Below, piece by piece: positions 50,915-61,679 of a DNA stretch of 64,000 nt (position 1 is its first letter; each line of letters opens with the position of its first letter). Under the pieces are notes generated by a model. The model worked only from the letters and a program-made list of their open reading frames with translations. It was not told the origin of the DNA and did no database searches. The position numbers and the translations under genes were made by a program. Source of the stretch: Epiperipatus broadwayi. Lineage: Eukaryota; Onychophora; Udeonychophora; Euonychophora; Peripatidae. The stretch covers positions 970,363-1,034,362 of the forward strand of contig JAQFVV010000317.1 in NCBI GenBank assembly GCA_028023455.1, read 5' to 3'.

Positions 50915-51900
50915 TAACATTTTAATTTAAATGACAAAAATGTGGCCTATTCACTATTATCTTTTAATAAATATATTTATTTTTACAATAGATATTAACA
51001 CATTTTTTTAATTTAATTAATAAATGAAATTAAATTCCTAAAAACATACTGATTTTTTTAAAAATTATTATATTACAATAATTAGAAATTGCAATACCAT
51101 TTAAAAGAATTCACTATTTTAAAATCTCTAGATCCAATAATTCATGATTTAAAAAATATTAAGTAACACTTAAAAATGAGAAATTTGTAAATTTTATGTG
51201 TTCTTTGATGTATAACAAACAGCACATCTTTCCCCCTCATGTACTCAGTCATATTGTTGCAGTGTCAGCAATAATATTTGCACTTATAATACTGATAATT
51301 TGAAAATTAAAGTTGGATTTAAAATAGCCCAAATTAATAATGTACACAGTGTGCTTTATTTCTGTGATAAATTGAAATAATTCATATTGAAAAAAAATTC
51401 ATATACTAAAACTTTAGATATTTGGTAAAAAATGAATAATAATTTTGCAAAATACTAAAAAATAAAAAGCATTAAATTTATATGTGGGACATATAAAGAG
51501 AAAAATTAATCAGCAAATTGTAATCAATATGCCATTAAAAAGCATTGAGTCTACATGAAGCTTAAGAAAAAAAATTACATTTCATCAAAAAGGGTTAAAG
51601 ACTTTAGTATTAAAAAATATTCCAGTATACTCAAATTGATTTCAACTTAAAAACAACATGTAGATATTGAATTTTCTTTATTTCATTAATATTAGTTTAT
51701 TTCTTATGAAGAATAAGAATAGTAAATTTTTGTAAGATAAAAAAAAAATACATATACATATGCGTGTACTTAAATTTCAAGTACATATGTCCTTTCTCAC
51801 TTTTTCAATGTACTGTTTCATCATCTCTTTTTTATTAACTATTTTTTGTTGTCTTTATATATATATAATTTATAAATTAAATTGCTTCATAGTATATATA
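50915..51900. other. AT-rich intergenic sequence
   Basis: Nothing recognised apart from A/T runs. Confidence 0.35.
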
Positions 51901-51937
51901 GTATTTTAAATACAATTATATTTTACATACCTTGAGT

Positions 51938-52350
51938 CCTTAATATACGGAATTTGAATAGAGACTTTCAATTTCCCTTCAGCCATCCACTCTATCTGAC
52001 CACATACATGTGAAAAAGATAAATGGTATCCAATATATGATTTCATGCTGAACCAGCACTCATCAGTTGGTTCAGATCATCATTTTTGACATATATAGAT
52101 AATCAGTGCTTGGTTTATATTAAGATAGCAAATTTTCACACTTTAATGGACAGGTTTCAATCTACTCCACATTCCAACTCTTCAGCCATCCATACCATTA
52201 AAGATCTAATGACAGAATACCTAAATCACATGTTAAAGCCAATATTATTGTCATGCCCATGTTGATCTTAAATCACTCTGACACCTTAAGTATAGGACCT
52301 TGTTCATTTAAATACTCAGAAGAAAGATGTGCAGGATGCAGGCTGAATTT
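51938..52350 (-). mobile_element. Retrozyme-like hammerhead repeat (minus copy)
   Basis: Reverse-complement copy of the 39.9-kb family. It shares in order GTCAGAGTGA, CATGGGCATGACAATA, GGTATGGATGGCTGAAGAG, CCATTAAAGTGTGAAAATTT, CTTAATATAAAC, the hammerhead, TTTATCTTTTTCACATGTAT and the TTCAAATTCC box. It faces the plus-strand copy at 52.35 kb head to head, producing a long inverted repeat. The hammerhead in this copy keeps all invariant core bases. Confidence 0.75.
52021..52080 (-). ncRNA. Hammerhead ribozyme with intact catalytic core
   Basis: Minus strand: stem I 5' arm ATGATC (plus 52,075-52,080) and CCAA (52,067-52,070), core CTGATGA (52,060-52,066), stem II GTGCTG-GTT-CAGCAT (one G-U pair), GAAA (52,041-52,044), a minimal stem III AT-CAT-AT, cleavage after A52,034, then TTGG (52,030-52,033). 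Every invariant base of the hammerhead is present. The weak points are the outer stem I (3' arm ATACCAT rather than GATCAT) and the very short stem III, which in known minimal hammerheads is helped by dimer formation. Confidence 0.75.
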
Positions 52351-52632
52351 GTAATATTTTAAATACAAGTATTTATTTTACATACCTGGAGTATTCTGCC
52401 CATCCTTCTTGTATGTATTTAAATGAACAAAATTCCTATACATGAGAGGTCAGAGTGACATAAAGGCAGCATGGGCATGACAATAGTATTGGGATTAACA
52501 TGGGATCTGGGAATTCCATCAACATATTTTCAATGGTATGGATGGATGGCTGAAGAGTTGGAGTGGAAGTAGATTGAAGCCTATCCATTAAAGTGTGAAA
52601 ATTTACTATCTTAATATAAACTGAGCACTGAT

Positions 52633-52666
<34 letters not shown>

Positions 52667-52830
52667 GTAGGTGATGATCTGGACCAACTGATGAAGGCTG
52701 GTTCAGCACAAAATATGGACATTGGAGATAAAATTATTTTTTACATGTGTGTGGTCATGTATGAGATAGATTGGATTACTGAAGGGAGCTTGAAAGACTG
52801 TGTTCCAATCCCCTATATTATATATATAGA
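52351..52830 (+). mobile_element. Retrozyme-like hammerhead repeat (plus copy)
   Basis: Full-length plus-strand copy: CCTGGAGTATTCTGCCCAT near 52,385, GGTCAGAGTGACATAAAG, GGCATGACAATAGTATTGGG, GAATTCCATCAACATATTTT, CTTAATATAAACTGAGCACT, a (GT)n insertion (52,641-52,666), the hammerhead, ACATGTGTGTGGTCATGTA and the box GTTCCAATCCC (52,802-52,812), ending in AT-rich sequence. The B-box-like end suggests pol III transcription, an inference only. Confidence 0.75.
52674..52728 (+). ncRNA. Hammerhead ribozyme, one core base changed
   Basis: ATGATC (52,674-52,679), CCAA, intact CTGATGA (52,688-52,694), stem II AGGCTG/CAGCAC, then AAAA where GAAA is required (52,710-52,713), then a diverged stem III and TTGG. 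Loss of the G in GAAA should inactivate it. Confidence 0.7.
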
Positions 52831-52839
52831 AAGAAAGAA

Positions 52840-54020
52840 AAAACTGGATTGAACTCATTACACACAACAATATATGTGCATGCGTATATATTTAAAGCTT
52901 ATAAGGAAAAGTAAAAATAAACACGAACAATATTTACATATATAATTATTTTAAAATAACTAATTAAAATGTCGATTAAGTAATTATATAAATTAATATT
53001 TTTGGAAATACTGTATAATATTATTCAAAATCAAATATATATAAAAAGTTTCTATTTTAATACAAATATTTTATTTATTCTATTTCTGGTTTTAATATAA
53101 ATTTGAGAATTTTGAAAAAAATCTAAATTTTAACGTAATAAAAAAAAATTTTTTTTTCGTCTAAAACAGAGTTATTTTTTTAATGCATCTTAATTGGAAT
53201 TAATTTTATAATTTGCCCTTTTTTTTTAATTTAAAGAGTTAATAAATTAAAAAAATAAAAATGAAACAATGATGATTATTCTGTTTTTATTAATCAACAT
53301 GAAAAAAACTTACATTAATTATCCTATTTGTAAATTCTTTTATATATTCTATAATTAGTTGACTTAGATTAACTGATTTAGGTCGTAGAGAGTTCAAAAA
53401 GACCGCTGCTAGTTCCATATTAGTTGAGTTTGAATTTACCAAAAAGTAATGGATAATATATAACACATATGTGGGAAGTAGAATGCTTGCCTGCAAGAGT
53501 TTGTAAATTGTAGAAACGGAATGGAGTTGACGACCCTCAGCAATTAATTAGAACAAATCATATAAGCAATCTTACTAATAGATTCCAATGTGATACTTAT
53601 ACATGGAAGCCCAGACAATAAAAACTCTGTTAGTCATATATAAACTGTTTATGCATAACTTATTTATAAATATATTAAAGCAAGAAAAAGCAATATGTTA
53701 GGACAATTCCCTTAAAGTTTGCCAGAAGAGAGAATTAAAATTGAAAACAAAAGAACTTTCAAAGAAATAATGTTTTTTTCTTTTATTTTAAAAAGTTTTT
53801 TACAATTTAAGAAAAATAATAACTCTGTAGAGTAATGAAAATTGAAAGTGGTATTTGAAATATTTTATTTTTATATTAGATATACACATATGTGGGTGTG
53901 CATATTATATTTACATTAACATTTAATTATTTCGGTATTAAAATATAATATTTATTATTTTATTGATAACTGACATATATTGTTAGATTGCAAATGTATG
54001 CATATAAATATGTATTTATT
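52840..54020. other. AT-rich intergenic sequence
   Basis: A slightly less AT-rich patch at 53,380-53,640 carries a 68-codon minus-strand frame that I do not recognise. Otherwise nothing. Confidence 0.35.
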
Positions 54021-54024
54021 TAAT

Positions 54025-54330
54025 ATTGGTCATTCCATCATTTGGTTTCCAATGAAATGGACGGTTGAATTCATGGAAATGTGTCAATATTATAGCCTAT
54101 CTATTAAAGTTTAAGGGAGTGATATCTGAATATAAGCTGAGCACTGATTGTATATATGCATGGGAGATTATGATCTGACCCAACTAATGAGTGTTGGTAT
54201 TGCACGAAATACCATATATTGAGGATCATTTTATCTTTTTCACATGTGTGTGGTTCTGTGTATCAATTGTATGAGATGGAATGAAGAATGAACATAGACT
54301 AAAAATCTCTAAGTTCAAACTCATTTATTT
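54025..54330 (+). mobile_element. Retrozyme-like hammerhead repeat, 5'-truncated
   Basis: This copy begins within the family at CATTCCATCA, near 54,031. It continues through CCTATCTATTAAAGTTTAAG, GAATATAAGCTGAGCACTGA, the hammerhead (54,170-54,229), TTATCTTTTTCACATGTGTG and AAGTTCAAACTC. It lies only 84 bp upstream of the second hAT element. Confidence 0.7.
54170..54229 (+). ncRNA. Hammerhead ribozyme, core G changed
   Basis: ATGATC (54,170-54,175) pairs perfectly with GATCAT (54,224-54,229). Next come CCAA (54,180-54,183), core CTAATGA (G to A at the invariant third base), stem II GTGTTG-GTA-TTGCAC, intact GAAA (54,206-54,209), stem III ATA-CCA-TAT and cleavage after A54,218, then TTGA. The single core change should abolish catalysis. 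Confidence 0.7.
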
Positions 54331-54421
54331 ACTATAGTAAACATTCAGTATAAATAGGTTCACTTATATATCTGTAAAGTATAAACTACAATTTGAATAA
54401 CGTTACATGTATGATTTAGTT

Positions 54422-57266
54422 CAGTGTTTCTTAAATTGTGGGTCGTGACCCCAAATGGGGTCGTGAAGTGAAAAGTTGGGGATGCAAAAATTTAATTCAG
54501 ATACATGAATTTAAAGAAATATTAGTCACAACTCCTCCATTATCTTTAATTTAATATATTACATTTTCTGTACAGCACAATTATAAAATCATAATGATGG
54601 CCAAGTTGAGCTGTAAATTATATATACATATTGAAAAATAACACTAAATGCATCATAATAGTAGTATCGCATTGCAATTTCAGCATATAAGTTATTTCAG
54701 AATCAAAATATATGCTGCAGTTAAGAGAATAAGGTTGGAGTCACTGTGATTATATAATGCGTTTCTGGTCAAGTTATTTGTTTTGGTTTTATTTCAACAA
54801 ATTTTCACACCACAAGAACAATACAATATTGTATTTTACTGTTTTACTCGACTAAGGTTAGTATTTATTTGAATAAATATTATGAAATATGTTATTTTTT
54901 ATATATAAAAATGCTTGTATATATTTTTTTCTCACTTTTTTATTCAAAATTTATCATCCTATTAAGATATAAAAAATTATTTTTTATTTGAAACTTATTA
55001 TCATTTATTTATTAACAAGTAAACACATATTCCTATTTTTTAAACTTAACAGATAATTTATAATTGATTTATTGATATTTTTTTAAATATTAAAAAATAA
55101 AACATATAGGGATATTAACAAATAAAACATATGGGAGTAAATATGATTCATTTAATTAAACAAAAAACATGTCTGCCACTTGGTGTCTCTGCTAACTAAT
55201 AAGTACTGTAACTTTATATTTTAGGATAAAAATACTTTTTACCCATGTACAAATGGTTGAACTTGGGTATCAAAGGTAATGATGCAGATGGCAATGCTAC
55301 AAAGTCTCTTAAAGCAGGATCTCATAATCAGAAAGAGGCATCTGAGATGCAAAAAAGAAAATATTATGAGACATTTCTCCAATTTGGCTTTCCTTTCAAT
55401 AACTGTGATGGCAATGAACAATCTCTTTGTTTAATTTGCAATAATGTTTTGTCTATGGAGAGTATGAAACCATCAAAATTAAAAAAGCATTTTGAATCCA
55501 AAGCATCTTTCATATGTCAATAAACCAAAAGAATATTTTGAACGACTGTTAAAAAATTCAAATAAAGAAAAACAATATTTTGAGAAAAATATTTGCTTGT
55601 ATCATATGAAGATTCATATCTGATATGCTAAAAATAAAAAGCTATACACCATTGGAGAATATCTTATATTATCTGCTGCTATTAAGATGGTAGAAATACT
55701 TCATGGAAGAAAATGTGATGAAATTCATAAAATTATTTTGCCAAATGACACTGTCACTAATAGAATTTCTGAAATTAGCAATGACCAATTTGAACAACTT
55801 ATTACTAGACTTAAAGAAAGCCCAATATTTAAAATTTAGTTGTATGAAACAAGTGATATTTCAAAAATAGTTTAATAATTAGTATATGCTAGATACATTT
55901 ATAAAGAAAACATTGAGGAAGCATTGTTATTTTGTTGGTTTTTGGAAGAACATACCAGAGGGGAAGACATATATAATAAAGTAGATAATTTTTTTAAAAC
56001 TGAAGGTTTAGAATGGAAAAATTGCTTTGGAGTATGCACAAATAAAGTAATGACTAGTAAAAATATTGTTTTTAAATCATTTGTTAAAGAATCTGGTAAT
56101 AATCATGTAACTTTTACACACTGTCTGATCCATCAAGAGGCCCTTGCAGCAAAAAAATTAGCAATGGAATTGAATGATGTGCTTCAGGATGCTGTCAAAA
56201 TTATAAACTTTATTAAAAGCCATGCCCTTAACAACCATTTATTTTCAAATCTTTCTAAAGACATTGACTTTGAATACAAAAATTTATTATTACATGCAGA
56301 AGTAAGATGGATGTCAAGAGAGTGAAGTTTAAGAAGATTATTGTTATTAAAAGAAGAAATTATTGTATTTTTAACTGAACAAAAATCTGTTTTTGCTGCT
56401 CTTTTTAAAAATGACTTATGGCTATCAAACTGTGTTATTTGTCTGATATTTTTGAAAAAATAGCAATATTTTTACTTCGAATGATAAAATTAAAGGTTGT
56501 ATTAAAAAGATCAACATTTGGAAGAATAGGGTGAAAAATGATTCATTGGAAATGTTTTGATTATTGACAATTTTATAATTGAAAAAAAATAATTATAAAA
56601 CTTTAATTGCAAAAATTATTATAGATCACTTAAAAGCCCTAGAAACACAGTTTTGCAAATACTTTATATCGAATTTAGATTTCAAAAAGTTATCTTGAAT
56701 TCAAAGACCATTTTTGATTGTCATTAATGAGATTAATCACCTGCCATATAAAGCCCAAGAGGAATTGGCTGAGCTATTGAATGACACAAACTTAAAAGTT
56801 GACTTTCCACAAAAACCCTTGACTGAATTCTGGATCAGAGCTAGGACTGAATTTCCCACAATTTCTGAAATGGCATTAAATGTTCTTCTGCCATTCAGCA
56901 CCACATACATATGGGAAATGACTTTTTCAACTTTAATGTATATTAAATCCAAATATCATTCAATGCTGAAAAATGTTGAAGATGCTTTATGTTCAGCAGT
57001 ATCAAATATTTCACTAAGGTTTAATTTGTTATGCAGCAAAAAACAAGCACATCCATCTCATTAAAATGTGATTTTCTTTCAGTAATTTTTGTATACCTAA
57101 AACAAATCCTTAAACTACTTATTTTCATATGTATATTGTTTACCAAAGAAATAAATTATTTATGGGAATATTTATTTCTATATCTATTTTATATTTAATA
57201 TCTGGGGCCATGAAAAAATCTCGATGATAAAAAGAGGTCATGAATGAAAAAGTTTAAGAAGTGCTG
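54422..57266 (+). mobile_element. hAT transposon with perfect 8-bp TSD
   Basis: A 2,845-bp insertion flanked by the direct repeat ATTTAGTT (54,414-54,421 and 57,267-57,274). The ends are inverted repeats: CAGTGTTTCTTAAATTG on the left; the right end in reverse complement is CAGCACTTCTTAAACTT. The motifs GGGGTCGTGAAG near the left and AGAGGTCATGAATG near the right are also related. It encodes a BED-finger hAT transposase on the plus strand. Boundaries are certain to the base if the TSD is accepted. Confidence 0.93.
55245..57064 (+). pseudogene. hAT transposase (BED finger, ZBED5/FAM200-like), broken
   Basis: Reading the element left to right: 55,245-55,523 gives MYKWLNLG, KRKYYETFLQFGF and CLICNNVLSMESMKPSKLKKHF, a BED-type finger whose final histidine is replaced (HFESKA). 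55,924-56,325 gives LLFCWFLEEHTRGEDIYNKV, HCLIHQEALAAKKL and NLLLHAEVRWMSRE, the conserved hAT core with the CxxH and RW blocks. 56,714-57,064 gives FPTISEMALNVLLPFSTTY, FSTLMYIKSKYHSML and LLCSKKQAHPSH, the C-terminal dimerisation region. The three segments lie in three different frames with stops between, so it is inactive. It is better preserved than the 8.2-kb copy and of the same group. Confidence 0.88.
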
Positions 57267-57274
57267 ATTTAGTT

Positions 57275-58003
57275 TGTTAATATGTGAAATATTATCTGAC
57301 ATTTGCAAACCAAAATCACAATGATTTCTATGTATGTAAAGTATTTTACAAACTCTTAATTTTATTTATCATTTTTAATAAATATATTTATTAATTATTA
57401 TTTTGAGTTAATCCAATGAAGTTATTTAATATTGAAAAAAATTAAGTTTTACATATGTGTATTTTTTCTTGTTCACAGTGAGTTCTTGCAATCCCAAAAC
57501 TAGTTTAGACATAACAGTATACATAATATATATGAATGTTGGTATGTATTTACACAAAAAGAATTATTTAGATGATGCCAAGCTAGTGACTATTTTTAAA
57601 AGTCACTGACTTTGTAGATTTTATAACTATTTTATTGATCACTGATATGATCAAAATATCAGGTAACCAGGAACATTAATGATTATTATTGATATAATGA
57701 TCCCAACATTATATATATAATTTTATAGTTATTTAACAAATAAGAACGTGAATATAGATGAAATATTAATTACTTTTATATTATATCCTAAGTTTGATAA
57801 CAGCTAGATGATGAAAGACTAGGATTTTATAGTGCAGTCACAAATAATGACTCTTGATTTTTGATGAATATTTCTGATAACATTTATTACATGTATTGGC
57901 TTTTGTTGCTGATTTTCAGCTCATTTTCTATGATCAGTAAAAATCAATGATGCTTTTAATAATAATGATTTACATCATCACTGTTAACCTCATTTTGTAC
58001 CAT

Positions 58004-58005
<2 letters not shown>
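57275..58005. other. AT-rich intergenic sequence
   Basis: Nothing recognised. Confidence 0.35.

Positions 58006-58069
<64 letters not shown>
58006..58069. repeat. (AT)n(GT)n compound microsatellite
   Basis: About 44 bp of AT followed by about 20 bp of GT. Confidence 0.97.
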
Positions 58070-60420
58070 TGGCAAATTGGAAATTACAGAGTTAATTTCA
58101 ATGTTATGTTTAATTGCATATTTTAAATGATTTATATATATATACCATATTTTAAATGTTTAATATATATATATATAACTTATTCACACTTATTTCATTG
58201 ACATAGTCACCACCTGATATTAAGCATCAGGAAATAGACCGCCACATATATTATTTTATACATATATATTTAAATAAGTTTTGAAAAATATATTTTTTTA
58301 ATATGCTATTGATGACCAATACACTGACACTATTTGCAATAACAGGCTAGATCCTGTAGAACATAACCCTGTGAAATGGACATGTAATAAATGTGTAGCT
58401 CAAACAATATTACATATAAAAAAGTTAACACATTATTTAAATCAATAGAAAAATAATAGTTCATTATAAAGTATTATCATTGTCAGACAAATATATATTG
58501 TTTTCCTTTTTTCTTTTTTTTTTTTTTTAGTTCATGTGCACAGCAAAAACCAGTAGTTATTTGTAAAATGTACCAGGTTCATTTTGTTTAGTTTTAAAAT
58601 ATTAATCTTTCAATTAAATCTTATAATACAATTTATTATTTTTAGCATTCATTTTCTATGATTGAGCACATTTATCACAGAATAATTTCCTGGTCTTTAA
58701 TATACTCCAGATATAATCATATGTATGGCCAACCTTTACAAAATATACATTTATTTATATCATAAACTTAATCGTATAGTCTCACACCTATATCTAATAT
58801 GGGATAATTTTAATCAGTACACCTTTGTTATAATGATAACTCTAAGGAGTGGCCACTTTAGGTCTGAATCCTGATTTAACAGTAACACAAATTAATTGTG
58901 AGAGGTGGCTCTTTGAATCTGATTCATATTTAATATTAATACTCCTTAATTAAGTAAAATAGTTATTTTAATCTGACCTCAAATTTATATAACAAAATTG
59001 TAAATAAATCCACCATATAGATATAGTCTACAATAAACCATTTAATTGAGATCTAATAATTGCATATATACAATTAGTTCAAACATATACACAATTTAAC
59101 TGAAAACAATAAAAAGAATGGCTAATTTTTGATCAAATGGACTCGATCTAATTTCAAAATAAACCTTTAGTATAATATGAATAATTATATTATATTCATC
59201 TTTTTTTTTTAACACTTGAACTCCTACTATTTTACAATTGGACACATTTGTTTTAAATTGAATATTACACATTTTATCATTTATCTGATAATTTTGCATT
59301 AAATAAATATTTTTAATAATGTTAAAAAATTACAACATATATATATAGTAAATACAATACAAACCATTTTTTTTCCAGATCTTTTCTTTTTTTAAACTTC
59401 AGTTGCTTTAAAATGTAACTAACTTTTTTAATGTTCTCTTGCTATTTTAAACAATCAATAATATAAAATATATTTTATTAATATAAATATAAACTAAAAT
59501 AATACTTAAAATGATTAATACCTTATGATAATAGTCTAAACAGTTTTTTTACTTACAAAGCAAAAGTTTTACAGTTGTAGTTTGACTTCTCCCATGATGG
59601 CAAATATTAATTAATTTCATTTGTAAGTTGCCATAATGTTCTGTCACAATCTACTGTCTTTAACATTTGATGTTTAAATATTGATTTATTTTAATTAGAG
59701 ATTTATTTGAAAAATAATATGATCAGATTTCAGATATCCAGAGTAAATTTTAGAAGTTAACAATTTTTTCTTTCACTCAGTCAGCATAATGAAGATTTGA
59801 TGCAGTTTGAATAAAGTGAGAATCCAGCTTGTATTGTAATCAAATAAAATATGAATCCAGATTTATTGTTTTTTAAAAAATTGCCTATATAAGTTTTTCA
59901 CATATTGTTTTTATCACAGTTAATCTTGTTTTATGCAGGCTTTAATAATCTGATTTTAACACCTTTAATGTCATTTTTGACACCTGATTTTATTTAAATT
60001 ACAACATTTCAAAAACACTCATTATTTAATTGATTAAATTTGAAAAACACTGAAATTATTAACTTGCCTAAATTTTTTTTTTTGTTTTCAAATCTCTTTT
60101 TTTAATTTAATTATTAAAAAGTTATTTTTAATTGAGTTATTTTGCAATACATTCATAATTTATATGACATACTAGTTTCTTTTAAATTTAAATATTTTTT
60201 AACAAATCTATTAAAATATTTTCAAATGTGACATTTAATAATTTAAACATTTTAATATACATATTATTTTAAACCATTTGTTATATAATATTTAAAACTT
60301 CTAAATGCCATATTTATTAGGATCTCACAATTGCTCACAGCTATATAATAATTCACAAGACTGACACTGAAATGAATATGGTACATTAATTCTAATATTT
60401 TCATGGATAAAAGATGTCAT
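58070..60420. other. AT-rich intergenic sequence
   Basis: Short AT tracts at about 58,134 and 58,160 and a T-run at 58,506-58,529. No gene or repeat was recognised. Confidence 0.35.
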
Positions 60421-60640
60421 ATTATTATTATTATTATTTGCAGAATATTCTGTGTAGTGAAATAGCTAAATGCTGATGTTTCAGTACAATATCAAGTACC
60501 TTCCTCAGAGCATCCTCTTTCTCAAATCATTATGATTTGAGAAAGAGGACACTCTCAGGAAGGTACTTGATATTGTACTGAAACATCAGCATTTAGCTAT
60601 TTCACTACACAGAATATCTTGCAAATAATAATAATATGAC
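60421..60640. repeat. Near-perfect 220-bp palindrome
   Basis: Two arms of about 108 bp meet around a 3-base centre (ATCA-TTA-TGAT, about 60,530). The arms read TATTTGCAGAATATTCTGTG... to CTTTCTCAAATCA and back, with few mismatches (for example GAGCATCC against GAGTGTCC). The arm text GAAGGTACTTGATATTGTAC resembles sequences found near the ends of some retroelements. (ATT)n borders the left and (AAT)n the right. Confidence 0.92.
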
Positions 60641-60649
60641 ACACACACG

Positions 60650-60682
<33 letters not shown>
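60639..60682. repeat. (AC)n(AT)n microsatellite
   Basis: AC repeat with one GC interruption, then AT repeat, directly next to the palindrome. Confidence 0.95.
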
Positions 60683-60956
60683 TGCAATGGTATGCATAGA
60701 TACAAAGGGGTGGTGAAGAGAGACTTCAGAATGCCTTACAAATTACAACTTTCAAATTGCAATAATAAAAAATAAAGAAACTCATAATTTAAACTGAAAC
60801 ATTTTAAAACGGGATTGAGAGAGAGTAAGTAAATTAATTCTCTAAATGGTAAATTTCCACATCATTATTACAGAAAATGACCTTTCACCTACATAATAAA
60901 TAAATAGAGAAAAGGAGGCTTTCTCAATTATATGCCCAAATTTACTAACAATATAA
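60683..60956. other. Spacer between two palindromes
   Basis: No gene or repeat was recognised. Confidence 0.35.
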
Positions 60957-61677
60957 TATGTAAATAAGCATTTATTTTTATAGCACTCTGCTTTATAAAG
61001 TGTGATACATTAAAGACCAGCCTATTCAAGCTATTGTGCATGCGCTTTTTACTAGTGTTAATAATAAATGAATACTTTCACTCCCAACATGAGATATAGT
61101 ATTTAAGAAAGAATAAAATGAATCCACTTATTCTTTCCAACCCAAATGCTTATATATGCGCAAATCTTAAGTACTGGAAGTGAAAGCATGAGGATAGACC
61201 ACTCACTTTAAATTACTGATTACGATGTCTGAATGAATGACATCGATGAAATTATTTAGAATTTACTAACCGTCACTCTCAAGTGAAACTTAAACATATG
61301 TAAATAAGCATTTATTTTATAGCACTCTGCTTTATAAATTGTAATACATTAAAGATCAGCCTATTCAAGCTTATTTACATATGTTTAAGTTTCATTTGAG
61401 AGTGATGTTTAGTAAATTCTAGAAAATATCATCAACATCATTCATTCAGACATTGTAATCAGTAATTTAAAGTGAGTGGTCTATCCTCACGCTTTCACTT
61501 CCAGTACTTAAGATTTGGCCATATATAAATAAGCATTTGGGTTGGAAAAAATAAGTGGATTCATTTTATTCTTTCTTAAATACTATATCTCATGTTGGGA
61601 GTGAAAGTATTCATTTATTATTAACACTCGTAAAAAGCACATGCACAATAGCTTGAATAAGCTGATCTTTAATGTAT
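60957..61677. repeat. Large inverted repeat (about 305-bp arms) with internal direct repeat
   Basis: The left arm (61,006-61,310) and right arm (61,369-61,677) are reverse complements with minor differences; they share TTTCACTCCCAACATGAGAT, AATGAATCCACTTATT, CCAACCCAAATGCTTATAT and CACTCACTTTAAATTACTGA. A 75-bp sequence starting TATGTAAATAAGCATTTATT is present at 60,957-61,032 and again at 61,297-61,371, bridging into the 58-bp loop. This looks like a fold-back element or an inverted pair of one repeat. No coding sequence was found. Confidence 0.88.
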
Positions 61678-61679
61678 AA

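Noticed and set aside
52646-52852. 68-codon open frame in the plus retrozyme copy
   Set aside because: It starts in a GT microsatellite, and other copies of the family have no conserved frame there.
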